Below, one piece after another: positions 17,475 through 26,326 of a DNA stretch of 64,000 nucleotides. Below the pieces are notes generated by a model. That model did no database searches. It was not told where the DNA came from and worked only from the letters and a program-made list of their open reading frames with translations. Numbering within the stretch: position 1 is the first letter of the stretch; the number at the start of each line of letters is the position of its first letter. Position numbers and translations under genes: made by a program. Source of the DNA: Pseudoalteromonas sp. MEBiC 03607 (GTDB taxonomy: Bacteria > Pseudomonadota > Gammaproteobacteria > Enterobacterales > Alteromonadaceae); assembly GCF_004792295.1 (NCBI RefSeq), contig NZ_SRRY01000001.1, positions 878,501-942,500 of the forward strand, read 5' to 3'.

Positions 17475-18509
17475 ATGAAAACAACGGTAATCAAATTATT
17501 AAAAAAGGTAATAGAGCAACTTCAAGCTGCTGTATTACCTTTATGTAGTAAATCAGCTATTTTATCTGGACTTTACTTTACCTTTTTCTCACGGGACTTT
17601 TTCTATGAGCATCAAGCCATACTGAAAGCGCGTTTAGCGTATAAAAAACAGCAAGGCATGCATGGGAAATCAAGTGCATTATTGCGTAGAAATATTCATC
17701 GCTTAGAGAAAGGGTTAATAATGCAACCTAGACGAAATGTTTTTGCCCTTGAATATATAACTGAAACAGTAAGTGCTTATCGTGTCGCATTAAATGCCCA
17801 AGAGGTAGAGCTATCGGAGCTACAGTGGGCAAATGATGTTTTAACTGAATACTTTTCTGTTGTGGATAAAAATCACCCTGTGATCGATGAGAGTTATTTA
17901 CTATTCAGCCAGCTACAAACTTTAGAGTTAACCTCAAAAAAGCCATTTTTTTATCGGCAAAAAGCTCCTCAAAAAGTTAGCTATGAGGATTTTTTAACAT
18001 TAACAAAATTTCGTACGTCGGTCCGGTGGTTTGAAGCACAAAATGTCGAAATAGAAAAAATAGAAAAAGCATTAGCAGCAGCACTTCAAGCACCGAGTGC
18101 GTGCAATAGGCAGCCTTTCGAATTTTACTCTATTACAGAACAACCTTTGCTTAGCAAATTGGCTAATTTACCTGGCGGCACGGCAGGGTTCGCAGACAAT
18201 ATCCCGCATTTAATTGCTGTAGTTGGAGATTTATCTTATTACCCACTTTCACGCGACCGTCATGTTATATATATCGATAGTTCGCTTGCATCAATGCAGT
18301 TTATGTTAGCACTTGAAACTTTAGGGTTAAGCAGTTGTCCTATTAACTGGCCTGAATTAATTAATCAAGATAAGGCTGTCGCTAGTTTACTCAACTTACC
18401 ACAATATAAGCGTGTTGTTATGTTCATTGCTGTAGGTTACCCATCCAATTCAGGAATGATACCTTACTCTGATAAAAAACAAGCTAAAGACATTCTAAAA
18501 CATGTTTAA
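17475..18509 (+). CDS. Nitroreductase-family protein with N-terminal extension
   Basis: The C-terminal half (from about residue 165) has the FMN-dependent nitroreductase fold. FRTSVRWFE is the FMN-phosphate-binding start, APSACNRQPFEFY is the APSxxNxQP-type segment, and GLSSCPINWPE follows. The first 160 residues are an extension without a recognised domain. Members of this long type are seen in polysaccharide gene clusters, but their substrate is not known to me. The gene lies 14 bp after the SLBB export gene and is probably co-transcribed with it. The ATG at 17475 is preferred over the TTG one codon earlier. The function in this locus is unknown. Confidence 0.65.
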   Translation: MKTTVIKLLKKVIEQLQAAVLPLCSKSAILSGLYFTFFSRDFFYEHQAILKARLAYKKQQGMHGKSSALLRRNIHRLEKGLIMQPRRNVFALEYITETVSAYRVALNAQEVELSELQWANDVLTEYFSVVDKNHPVIDESYLLFSQLQTLELTSKKPFFYRQKAPQKVSYEDFLTLTKFRTSVRWFEAQNVEIEKIEKALAAALQAPSACNRQPFEFYSITEQPLLSKLANLPGGTAGFADNIPHLIAVVGDLSYYPLSRDRHVIYIDSSLASMQFMLALETLGLSSCPINWPELINQDKAVASLLNLPQYKRVVMFIAVGYPSNSGMIPYSDKKQAKDILKHV

Positions 18510-18584
18510 GACATATTAATTCGTTATATCGACAGCTTTTTTCCCGCTTGATATACTCGAAAAAGTTAAATTTAAGGAGTTCTC

Positions 18585-18980
18585 ATGAAAAAAAATAAAG
18601 GTTTCAGTTTAATGGAACTAATGATAGTTCTTATCATACTTGGGCTGTTAGGTTCACTAGTCGCTCCTAAATTATTTTCAAAGGTAAGTTCATCTAAAGT
18701 TAAAACCGCGATTGCTCAAATGCAAATGTTTGAAACAGCAATTGATACATACCGTCTAGATATGGGGACTGTACCTCCATCTCTTCAAGCATTACGAAAA
18801 AGTGACTCAGCAAATTGGGATGGACCATATTTGCCAAAAGACATTCCTCTAGACCCGTGGGGTAAAGAGTACATCTATAAGGTGCCTGGTGAAAATGGCT
18901 CTCCTTACAGCATTATGAGTTATGGACTTGACGGCCAACCTGGTGGTGAAGGTGAAAACGAGGATGTAGTTCATAAATGA
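18585..18980 (+). CDS. gspG: Type II secretion major pseudopilin GspG
   Basis: GspG is the main subunit of the periplasmic pseudopilus that pushes substrates through the secretin. The 131-residue precursor has the prepilin peptidase site MKKNKG|FSLMEL, with glutamate at +5 of the mature protein and a long hydrophobic helix. The C-terminal part (IPLDPWGKEYIY and LDGQPGGEGENEDV) carries the calcium-binding features of GspG. A good ribosome site (aaggag) and a 75-bp gap suggest that the secretion operon may have its own promoter here. It overlaps gspE by four bases. Having G first is unusual for a gsp operon. Confidence 0.93.
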   Translation: MKKNKGFSLMELMIVLIILGLLGSLVAPKLFSKVSSSKVKTAIAQMQMFETAIDTYRLDMGTVPPSLQALRKSDSANWDGPYLPKDIPLDPWGKEYIYKVPGENGSPYSIMSYGLDGQPGGEGENEDVVHK

Positions 18981-20635
18981 TGGAGCTAAGCCAATTACTT
19001 GCTGAACAATTTAAAATATCTGCGGCTGATATAGATAAAGCTAAGTCATATCAAAGTCGCTATGATGGCAGGCTAGAACAAATTTTAGTTAATATGGGCT
19101 GCTTGACAGAAGAGGACTTAGCACCACTTTACAGCAAGTTATTAGGCTACCCTCTTTTTAATGCTGAAGATTATCCAAATTGGCAACTACCTGAAGACAT
19201 CAATGTCGAAATACTTCGAGCGTTAAAAGAGCTTGATTGTGTTTTACTCGAGGCCAATGAGGTATGGACTATAGCATGTAAAGATCCATTATCTTTGTCA
19301 CTTGCACAATTTATACAGCAACATAATGTTGATGTTATTATTTTGGTTGCAACAGAAGCTCAGCTTCAAACTTTCTTTTATGAAATTCAAAGTTCATCAG
19401 AGAATAGTGTTGAAGAAGATGAGTTAACAGGTGACGAGGAGGCAAGATTAAGAGAGTTAGCTTCAGAAGCTCCTACGGTTAACCTTTTAAACTCACTGAT
19501 AACTAAAGCATTAGCTAGAGGTGCTTCTGATATGCATCTTGAGCCGCATCAAGGGCGATTTCGCGTTAGATATCGAATTGATGGGGTCTTACATGAGGTT
19601 GATAAGTTAGCTCCAAAAATGCAGCTTCCTATCACAACTCGACTTAAAATACTTTCTGGAATGGACATTGCTGAAAAGCGCCGACCTCAGGATGGAAAAA
19701 TAGAACTACGCATAGCCAATCAAGAGCTTGATATTCGTGTTTCTGCTTTGCCATTGAACGATGGTGAAAGTATTGTTTTGCGTTTCCTGCTTAAAGACTC
19801 GATTCGTTATGATATGTCTGTTCTTGGGCTTTCCAATGATACACAAAGTCTAATTCAGCAAGACTTACGTAAAACAACAGGTGTAATCTTGTTAACTGGG
19901 CCTACAGGCTCAGGTAAAACAACAACACTTTATACATTCTTGAATGAGCTTAATCGTCCAGACGTAAAAATCATTACATTAGAAGACCCAGTTGAATATC
20001 AGTTAGAGGGGGTTAACCAAGTACAAGTTAATAACGATATCGGTTTTAACTTTGCCGCAGGTTTGCGCTCTATAGTACGACAAGATCCAGATATTATCAT
20101 GGTGGGTGAGATACGTGATGCAGAAACAGCACGTATCGCTTTGCAGTCGGCACTGACTGGGCATTTAGTATTCAGTACTGTGCATACAAATGATGCTGCA
20201 AGTGCTTATACGCGTTTACTTGACTTAGGTGTCGAAGAATTTTTACTAAATGCGGCTCTAGTTTCTGTTGTCGCGCAACGTTTGGCTAGACGTTTATGCC
20301 AACACTGTGCTGAGCCCTTAGAAGATACTAGCGAATTGCTTTCTCAGTATCCATTAGAGCAGGTAGCTAAAAACGCAGCAATTAGTGAACTAAATATTAA
20401 ACAGGCTGTAGGCTGTGAGCATTGCAATCATACTGGGTTCAAAGGCCGAATCGCTATAAATGAATATCTTCGTTGTGATGATGAAATTAAGCAATTACCT
20501 AAAAACGATCAATTTATATCTCGTGCGCAAGCCCATAATGCACAGCTAAAGCGACGTAATTTAATGCAAGATGGTTTGTATAAAGTAATTACTGGCGTAA
20601 CCACTATTGATGAAGTTCTACGAGTAGCTGGCTAA
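18977..20635 (+). CDS. gspE: Type II secretion ATPase GspE
   Basis: GspE is the cytoplasmic hexameric ATPase that powers the system, anchored by GspL. The 552-residue protein has an N-terminal GspE/MshE-type domain and Walker A GPTGSGKT at residues 308-315. It also has an aspartate box (LEDPVEYQLEGV), a Walker B region (PDIIMVGEIRDAETA) and a histidine box (ALTGHLVFSTVHTNDA). A tetracysteine zinc motif (CQHC and CEHC) typical of GspE lies near residues 438-480. The start overlaps the gspG stop as ATGA, which indicates translational coupling. Confidence 0.94.
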   Translation: MMELSQLLAEQFKISAADIDKAKSYQSRYDGRLEQILVNMGCLTEEDLAPLYSKLLGYPLFNAEDYPNWQLPEDINVEILRALKELDCVLLEANEVWTIACKDPLSLSLAQFIQQHNVDVIILVATEAQLQTFFYEIQSSSENSVEEDELTGDEEARLRELASEAPTVNLLNSLITKALARGASDMHLEPHQGRFRVRYRIDGVLHEVDKLAPKMQLPITTRLKILSGMDIAEKRRPQDGKIELRIANQELDIRVSALPLNDGESIVLRFLLKDSIRYDMSVLGLSNDTQSLIQQDLRKTTGVILLTGPTGSGKTTTLYTFLNELNRPDVKIITLEDPVEYQLEGVNQVQVNNDIGFNFAAGLRSIVRQDPDIIMVGEIRDAETARIALQSALTGHLVFSTVHTNDAASAYTRLLDLGVEEFLLNAALVSVVAQRLARRLCQHCAEPLEDTSELLSQYPLEQVAKNAAISELNIKQAVGCEHCNHTGFKGRIAINEYLRCDDEIKQLPKNDQFISRAQAHNAQLKRRNLMQDGLYKVITGVTTIDEVLRVAG

Positions 20636-21834
20636 TGGAGTTTGAATATAAAGCGATTGATAATCAAGGCACGCGTCATCAAGGTGTTGTTAGTGCAACT
20701 AACCAAGCAGATGCACAAAAAAAGCTCTTAACAGAAGGGCTCAATGCATTATCGATTAAGCCCATTGATAATACAAAAAGTATTAGCAGTCTGTTCTCGC
20801 AAAAAGTAACCCTTGATCAACTCGAGTTTTTTACGAGTGAGCTAGCTCTACTTTTAGAAAGTGGAATTCGCGTAGATCGCGGAATTGATATTATTAAAAA
20901 AGCAAATGGTCATCCTGCGTTGACACGTTTGTTAAGCCAAATTTCTGCATCTTTAAAAAAAGGTGCTTCGTTAAGCGAAGCGTTCTCACAGCATGAGCAG
21001 CTGTTTGGTCCTTTGTATATTAGCCTACTTAAAATAGGTGAAACGTCAGGAAATCTACCAGAAGTTTTACAGCGCTTATCAAACGACTTAAAGTTTCAAA
21101 AAGATTTGCGTTCTCAAATAAGCACCGCATTAACTTATCCTAGCGTTATATTCTTTGTTTGTATCATGGCGGTTTATTTTGTGCTTACATTCATTGTCCC
21201 CAAAATGTCAGGTATTTTTACTGACCTTAGCCAAGCTCCCTGGTACACACAAATGATTATTAATGTCAGTAATTTTTTTGTGGATTATCAAGTGATTATT
21301 ATCAGTGGGATTGTTGCGGCAATTACAGGTTTGACATATGGCTTAAAGCAACCTGAAGTGAAAAACTGGTTTTATGTCAAAGTATCGCATTTACCAGGTA
21401 TCGGAAGTGTAATTTTAACGGCTGAGCGTATCCGTTTTTCCCAATCAATGGCAATGATGTTAGAAGCTGGTTTACAGCTAGATACAACACTGGAGTTGAC
21501 AGCCAACACTTTAAAACATCCAGAATTAAAACGAGATGCCAAACTAGCACTTAAGCAGCTAAAAACCGGTAAACAGTTGAGTCATGTGTTAGAAAAAACA
21601 CGCATATTTCCAGACTTTTTTCTATCGATAATCAAAGTTGGCGAAGAAACAGGGCGTTTACCAAGAGTTTTTTCAGAAGTTGCTCAGCGTAGTAAATCTG
21701 AATTGGAAGGAATTATTAAAAAGCTGACCACTATGCTAGAACCTATAATGCTTATTTTTATGGGTGGTTTTGTTGGTGGTATCGTAATCACTATGTTGAT
21801 GAGTATGGTATCAATTAATGATGTCCCCTTTTAA
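20635..21834 (+). CDS. gspF: Type II secretion inner-membrane platform protein GspF
   Basis: GspF is the polytopic platform protein of the inner membrane that links ATPase and pseudopilus. The 399-residue length is typical. There are two repeated T2SF domains (about 70-190 and 270-390), each with the family patterns LLESGIRVDRGIDII and MLEAGLQLDTTLELT, and three transmembrane segments (about 170-195, 220-240 and 370-390). Its start overlaps the gspE stop by one base (TAATG). The identification is secure. Confidence 0.94.
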   Translation: MEFEYKAIDNQGTRHQGVVSATNQADAQKKLLTEGLNALSIKPIDNTKSISSLFSQKVTLDQLEFFTSELALLLESGIRVDRGIDIIKKANGHPALTRLLSQISASLKKGASLSEAFSQHEQLFGPLYISLLKIGETSGNLPEVLQRLSNDLKFQKDLRSQISTALTYPSVIFFVCIMAVYFVLTFIVPKMSGIFTDLSQAPWYTQMIINVSNFFVDYQVIIISGIVAAITGLTYGLKQPEVKNWFYVKVSHLPGIGSVILTAERIRFSQSMAMMLEAGLQLDTTLELTANTLKHPELKRDAKLALKQLKTGKQLSHVLEKTRIFPDFFLSIIKVGEETGRLPRVFSEVAQRSKSELEGIIKKLTTMLEPIMLIFMGGFVGGIVITMLMSMVSINDVPF

Positions 21835-22219
21835 AATCAAAGGATTCTCTCTCATTGAGCTAATGGTCGTTATGGCAATAATGGCTGTTTTAATGGGGTT
21901 GACGGGCGGTGTTATTGTTAAGAATGTTGCTCAACAGACTCGTTTAGTTGAGCTTGAAAAAACCCAAAATTACTTCAAAATGCTGAGTTATAAGGCATAT
22001 TATGGCGGCTATCCTATAAAGGTTGATCTTGATGGCAGCATGTTCAAAATCAGTATTGCCGATCAAGTCACGAATCTTGAATTTGAAGAACTTGAGTTTG
22101 AAAAGTCAAGTTATACCATAAACACAAAATCAGCCATTATGCCGAACTCCTTCACTGTAAAGTGGAATGAAACTAGTCGTGAATTTCCAATAAATACAAT
22201 GTTCAAGCCTTATGAATAA
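21818..22219 (+). CDS. gspH: Type II secretion minor pseudopilin GspH
   Basis: This minor pseudopilin belongs to the tip complex. The precursor has a short basic leader, cleavage at KIKG|FSLIEL, glutamate at +5 and a hydrophobic helix (MVVMAIMAVLMGLTGGVIV), then a small beta-rich domain. At 133 residues it is shorter than many GspH proteins (about 160-190). Assignment as H rests on its position between F and I and on the N-terminal pattern. It overlaps both gspF (17 bp) and gspI (8 bp). Confidence 0.8.
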   Translation: MMSPFKIKGFSLIELMVVMAIMAVLMGLTGGVIVKNVAQQTRLVELEKTQNYFKMLSYKAYYGGYPIKVDLDGSMFKISIADQVTNLEFEELEFEKSSYTINTKSAIMPNSFTVKWNETSREFPINTMFKPYE

Positions 22220-22619
22220 AAATAAAGGGTTTACGCTGCTTGAAGTATTAATCGCGGCGATTATTTTGTTTACAGCATTAGCTTTAGCGAGTGAAATTTT
22301 TAAAAGTGCTACATTATCAACTGATATTGCAGTTAAAAATGCCAAGTACTTCCAAATCACCCCTTCAGCTATCACTGCTATAAAATTCGATCTGCGAAGT
22401 AAAGTAAAAAATCGCGACATACCAGAAGCAGATGGTGAATTGGAGTTATTTGGTATTTATTACTCTTGGCAAGCAAATCGAGAAACTTTTAATAGCCCGC
22501 CGACAGATGAGTTATCTGATTTTTCAGAGCGAAACCGTTTCTCAATTTATAATGTAGATATACTTGCTAAAAGTGCAGGCCGAGAAAGAGAGTTCTCTTT
22601 TAAGGTTGCAACATGGTGA
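22212..22619 (+). CDS. gspI: Type II secretion minor pseudopilin GspI
   Basis: This is a 135-residue pseudopilin with cleavage at MNKNKG|FTLLEV, glutamate at +5 and a hydrophobic helix. The FTLLEVLIAAIILFTALA segment is characteristic of GspI/XcpV, which starts assembly of the pseudopilus tip with J and K. The globular part is small and diverged. It overlaps gspH and gspJ by several bases, so the genes are translationally coupled. The name relies on the N-terminus and gene order. Confidence 0.82.
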   Translation: MNKNKGFTLLEVLIAAIILFTALALASEIFKSATLSTDIAVKNAKYFQITPSAITAIKFDLRSKVKNRDIPEADGELELFGIYYSWQANRETFNSPPTDELSDFSERNRFSIYNVDILAKSAGREREFSFKVATW

Positions 22620-23317
22620 GAATACAAAGTAAACAAACTGGCTTTACATTAATCGAGCTTTTGTTAGCTACAAGTGTATTGATGCTAGTGTTATATGCAG
22701 GATATTTTGGCTATGGTTTGTACACTCAAAAATGGCAGACAAGAACCAACTACTTTTGGCAGCAAAGCCAACAAGCACTTGCATTCGATGCAATTACTCG
22801 AGTCTTTGAATCAGCAAGCACATACGTTGTTGAATCGGATAAAAACGAGCCTGCACAATATTTTTCAGGTGACAAAGAAAGAGTCATATTTATAAGCACT
22901 TCACCTTTATTTAACCATGAAGCTTCTGTCGTAGAATTTAAGATACTACAAAATGATGGAGTTTATTCACTCGTATATAATGAGGCTTCAATGAGAAATA
23001 ACTTACTGTTGAAACAATCTGATGTTATTGAGTGGGAACATCAAGTTACGTTGCTTGAGAACTTAAAAAGAATCTCTTTTGTTTATTATGGGTGGTCTGG
23101 CTTAGATGAGGTTTCTAGAAACTACAAAGAAGATAATGTAAATAGTCAAACTAAGCCACAGCTTTATGCCAAACATGTTATGGAAGATATTCGTATATTA
23201 CCAATTAGCTTAACACTCGAAATAGAAGGGCATGAGGGAGAGCGAAGTCATTTTCCTGTAGCTCTACCAGAAGAAGCTTTCTCTGTTCTGATCGATTACT
23301 TAAGGTTAGAAATATAA
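22613..23317 (+). CDS. gspJ: Type II secretion minor pseudopilin GspJ
   Basis: This is a 234-residue minor pseudopilin with leader MVRIQSKQTG, cleavage before FTLIEL, glutamate at +5 and a hydrophobic helix. The size is right for GspJ, which is larger than H and I. The globular region includes the QQALAFDAITRVF helix, where GspJ proteins usually have a conserved Q-LxxDl-R pattern. Its start overlaps the gspI stop, and the gspK ATG overlaps its own stop. Confidence 0.84.
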   Translation: MVRIQSKQTGFTLIELLLATSVLMLVLYAGYFGYGLYTQKWQTRTNYFWQQSQQALAFDAITRVFESASTYVVESDKNEPAQYFSGDKERVIFISTSPLFNHEASVVEFKILQNDGVYSLVYNEASMRNNLLLKQSDVIEWEHQVTLLENLKRISFVYYGWSGLDEVSRNYKEDNVNSQTKPQLYAKHVMEDIRILPISLTLEIEGHEGERSHFPVALPEEAFSVLIDYLRLEI

Positions 23318-24216
23318 TGCAGTTCCAAAGAGGTATTGCTCTGGTGCAGGTACTGATAATTACTCTTGTCCTAAGTACCCTTGGGTTATATATAATAAAG
23401 TCCTCGAGAGAACAGGTCGCCACAACGTTCGAAATTAAGGAAGCGTTGTCTTTGCGTATAAAAATTGAAAATACCGAGGCTCGAGTTATTAATGCGCTAT
23501 TAAGTCAGTTTCGGATTCAAAACGTAACAAATGAATCTGACATCGCCAAAAACTGGAATTTTTATAATAAACCTTTTGAAGTAGAGGGGGTTTCAGTCCA
23601 ACTTCAAGACTTAAACGGCTTAATTAGCTTGAATGTTGCAGATTTACAACTACTTAAAGATGTTCTGATGAAGTTAAATGTTTCGCCATCTGAGAGTGAT
23701 ATATTTATTGATTCGCTAGCTGATTGGAAAGATGAAAATGACCTTAAAAGATTGAATGGAGCTGAAAGGGCATATTATGAATCGCAAGATATGCCAGGTC
23801 CTAGGAATGGTTACTTGCAATCATTGGCTGAAGTTAGTCACATTAGAAATAGCGATATATTAACCCCTCAGCAATGGAGTGAGTATTTTACCGTTGAACA
23901 TATCACAGGCTTTAACCCGGCAAACGCTCCGGAGCCAATTTTGCAGGCATTTATTAAAAATGATACAACGGTAGCTAATTTAGTTGGACTGCGCGATAAT
24001 GCAGGATTAAATGGTAATACCTTTTACAGGGAATCAGGCATTGAGCCTGACGAGTTTATTAACTTTCTCCCTGGCGATAGTGTAAAAGTTACTCTAACAG
24101 CAAAAAAATCTAATCAACGAGTGTCAAAAAGCTTTACGGCGAAAATAAGAACGCGTTCTTTAACTCGCCCTATTGTTATTACTAATGTTATCTGGAATCA
24201 AAATGAAGTTGAGTGA
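23317..24216 (+). CDS. gspK: Type II secretion minor pseudopilin GspK
   Basis: This is the largest minor pseudopilin (299 residues), placed at the very tip. The precursor MQFQRG|IALVQVLII lacks the +5 glutamate found in the other pseudopilins, a known hallmark of GspK. DLNGLISLNVADL and DSLADWKDENDLKRLNGAE match the GspK family, including the region that binds calcium in E. coli GspK. AYYESQDMPGPRNGYLQSLAE and NPANAPEPILQAF are further family segments. It overlaps gspL by 14 bp. Confidence 0.92.
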   Translation: MQFQRGIALVQVLIITLVLSTLGLYIIKSSREQVATTFEIKEALSLRIKIENTEARVINALLSQFRIQNVTNESDIAKNWNFYNKPFEVEGVSVQLQDLNGLISLNVADLQLLKDVLMKLNVSPSESDIFIDSLADWKDENDLKRLNGAERAYYESQDMPGPRNGYLQSLAEVSHIRNSDILTPQQWSEYFTVEHITGFNPANAPEPILQAFIKNDTTVANLVGLRDNAGLNGNTFYRESGIEPDEFINFLPGDSVKVTLTAKKSNQRVSKSFTAKIRTRSLTRPIVITNVIWNQNEVE

Positions 24217-25309
24217 GTTACTTCAAAACGTTAAAAATAAAAAATGGTTGCTCAATAGCATTGCTTACTACCACGAAAATTTATTTTTACTGGCAGCAAG
24301 TGAATTCAAGGTAACTGACAAAAGTAAAAAAGTAATCATAGTCTCTCGCCGTAATTATAACGAAAAATGGCAGACTTACCCTTCAGTAAGCTTAAAAGAG
24401 TTGAAAGACATTTTAAAGCTTCAAAAAGAGACTTCGAATAGCCTTATAATTGAAAGCTTTTCTAAAAATGAACAGCAAGAGGGCTACGATGTAAAGACGA
24501 TTACTTTTTCAGAAAAGCTTACCGATGAGTTTTCTAAGCATATACTCATCCCCGAGACTGAATTAATTAATCACTACTATAAAGATCAAAAGGTTGTTAT
24601 CGAAGCACAGACGCCTGCCGGTAATCTATTTTATAGTAAAGTGGAAGGTAAAACGAAAAGTGCATACAAACAAGGTTTAGTATCATCATTAGAATCGTTC
24701 TGCTTAAGTATTGGCGTACATAGTGATGTAGCTAAGGTATCGCTTACACAGGACGATTATGCATCTTTGTTAAATGAAGCTATTTTGAATACACCTTTCT
24801 TAAGCCTTTATAAAACTGCTGCTTTTGATTTTAAATCGAGCGTAGATTACAAGCTCTTACATAGTCTTTATTATGGGCCGTTAATTTCTGCAGGGATATT
24901 CATTGCAGGAGTAAATGCCTTTTATATGTATAAAGCTAACTCTCTAGAAACAACACTATTAAGCTATCAAGGCGGGGTCTCTGAGCTTCTGGAGCAAAAG
25001 CAAAAAATTGATCTAGATAAACTATATGTTGAACAGGTATTACAAGAGTTTGAACTCTACCCTAATGTTCATAGCCATTGGGATATTGCATATAAAGCGA
25101 TTTCAGAAGGAATGGACATACAAGAGTTTTCTGGTTCTAAATCGAATGTTACACTCAGGGGTTTTGCAGATTCAGCTTCAAGTATTCTTGCGGTCATAAG
25201 TGAGTTGCCAATGGTTGAAAGTGCCCAATTTAGTGGTCCCGTCAGGAAATCAGGCAAGAGAGATTACTTTATCATGGAGCTAAAGGTAGTGGGTGAAAAT
25301 GAAAAGTAA
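24203..25309 (+). CDS. gspL: Type II secretion inner-membrane protein GspL
   Basis: GspL anchors the ATPase GspE and binds GspM. The 368-residue protein has a cytoplasmic domain (about 1-220), one transmembrane segment (PLISAGIFIAGVNAFYMY, near residues 227-244), a periplasmic coiled segment and a small ferredoxin-like domain. The order fits GspL, although the cytoplasmic domain is diverged and I cannot align it in detail. The ATG at 24203 with ctgga upstream gives MKLSELLQ. Upstream in-frame TTG and ATG codons are less likely. It overlaps gspK and gspM. Confidence 0.78.
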   Translation: MKLSELLQNVKNKKWLLNSIAYYHENLFLLAASEFKVTDKSKKVIIVSRRNYNEKWQTYPSVSLKELKDILKLQKETSNSLIIESFSKNEQQEGYDVKTITFSEKLTDEFSKHILIPETELINHYYKDQKVVIEAQTPAGNLFYSKVEGKTKSAYKQGLVSSLESFCLSIGVHSDVAKVSLTQDDYASLLNEAILNTPFLSLYKTAAFDFKSSVDYKLLHSLYYGPLISAGIFIAGVNAFYMYKANSLETTLLSYQGGVSELLEQKQKIDLDKLYVEQVLQEFELYPNVHSHWDIAYKAISEGMDIQEFSGSKSNVTLRGFADSASSILAVISELPMVESAQFSGPVRKSGKRDYFIMELKVVGENEK

Positions 25310-25862
25310 CCTTTTAAAATATAAAAATTATCTTTTTGTCTTGTCGGCTTTGATTGTTGCAAATTTTGTATTGGATCCTATGTGGAAAAATATTGAAACG
25401 TTGCAGCAAAAAGTTTATTTGGATGAATCCAAAGTAGTTAAGGTTGAAAATTTAATAGCTAATAAAAAGCAAATAGAAAAACAAAGTGGTTTATTATCTA
25501 TTAATAAGTTGAAGTTACAGCCGTATCTATTTACTGCAAGTACAGAGTCCGAGTTCAAATTAACAGCTCAAGGAAAAATAGAAAAACTGTTGCAAACCAA
25601 TAATTGCAATGTTGAGCGAATAGGTTGGGCGGGTAAAAGTAATATTGAACAACAATTAGTACGCTGGACATTAGAAGCCAGATTTAGAGGTAATCCGGAA
25701 TGCGTATTGAATGTATCTAGACAATTAGAAAGTTTAGAGCCAATGGTTAAAATTGCTGATTATTCCTATGCAGGTAAAGAAGTATCAGGTGATAAACAAA
25801 ATTATATGGTTGTCGCTCTTACTTTGATAATGTGGCAAAACGCAAATGAGGTTGCATTATGA
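25299..25862 (+). CDS. gspM: Type II secretion inner-membrane protein GspM (diverged)
   Basis: This is a 187-residue bitopic protein with a short cytoplasmic N-terminus, one transmembrane segment (LFVLSALIVANFVLDPMW), a coiled region and a periplasmic domain that may be ferredoxin-like. This architecture and the position after gspL fit GspM, the partner of GspL. Sequence signals are weak, so the assignment is mainly by context and topology. Two starts are possible: GTG at 25293 and ATG at 25299. The second is chosen. It overlaps gspL and the following gspC-like gene by a few bases. Confidence 0.7.
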   Translation: MKSNLLKYKNYLFVLSALIVANFVLDPMWKNIETLQQKVYLDESKVVKVENLIANKKQIEKQSGLLSINKLKLQPYLFTASTESEFKLTAQGKIEKLLQTNNCNVERIGWAGKSNIEQQLVRWTLEARFRGNPECVLNVSRQLESLEPMVKIADYSYAGKEVSGDKQNYMVVALTLIMWQNANEVAL

Positions 25863-26326
25863 AGTGGCTCATAGCGTTTTTATCTGCTTTAACAGTTGTT
25901 GTTCTTTTAAATTCATTAGATATGCCTGAGGATGTGGCTTCTGGGAAAGGTAATGAACTAAAAGAAGTTGGTAAAATTAATTTACGTAATAAACAACCTG
26001 AATTAGAAGTAGAAAAACAGTGGTTAAAAAAAGAAATTGAAAAACCTAAAGTAGAAGAAAAGGTAAGTGCACCACAGGAGAAAAAAACAGCATTTCCTGT
26101 TTTAGAAATAGAAGGGCAGAAGTACCAACTACTGGGTATATTTAAGCAAAAAATGAAACCTTTTGTGTTGTTGAAAAATACTGAAAATAACTTGGTTAAA
26201 TTACAAGTTGGAGATGAGCTTACTAAAGGTATTTTCTTAGAGAAAGTTACCGCATCAGCGATAATCATCAAAAAAGGTAGCGACACAATTAAATTTAAAC
26301 TTTTTGAACGTAGTGACAATGGCTAA
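25859..26326 (+). CDS. gspC: GspC-like type II secretion protein lacking a PDZ domain
   Basis: GspC links the inner-membrane platform to the secretin. This 155-residue protein has a transmembrane segment (LIAFLSALTVVVLLNSL), a lysine- and glutamate-rich linker (about 30-80), and a homology-region domain: YQLLGIFKQKMKPFVLL followed by LQVGDELTKGIFLEKV, which matches the GspC HR pattern. It ends straight after the HR domain, with no PDZ or coiled-coil module. It is therefore much shorter than the usual 270-300 residues. Its place before gspD supports the call. A PilP-like role is the alternative. Confidence 0.75.
   Translation: MKWLIAFLSALTVVVLLNSLDMPEDVASGKGNELKEVGKINLRNKQPELEVEKQWLKKEIEKPKVEEKVSAPQEKKTAFPVLEIEGQKYQLLGIFKQKMKPFVLLKNTENNLVKLQVGDELTKGIFLEKVTASAIIIKKGSDTIKFKLFERSDNG

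Noticed and set aside
26304..26318. Alternative upstream TTG start for gspD
   Set aside because: It would place extra residues before a clear signal peptide. The ATG at 26319 gives a normal secretin leader.
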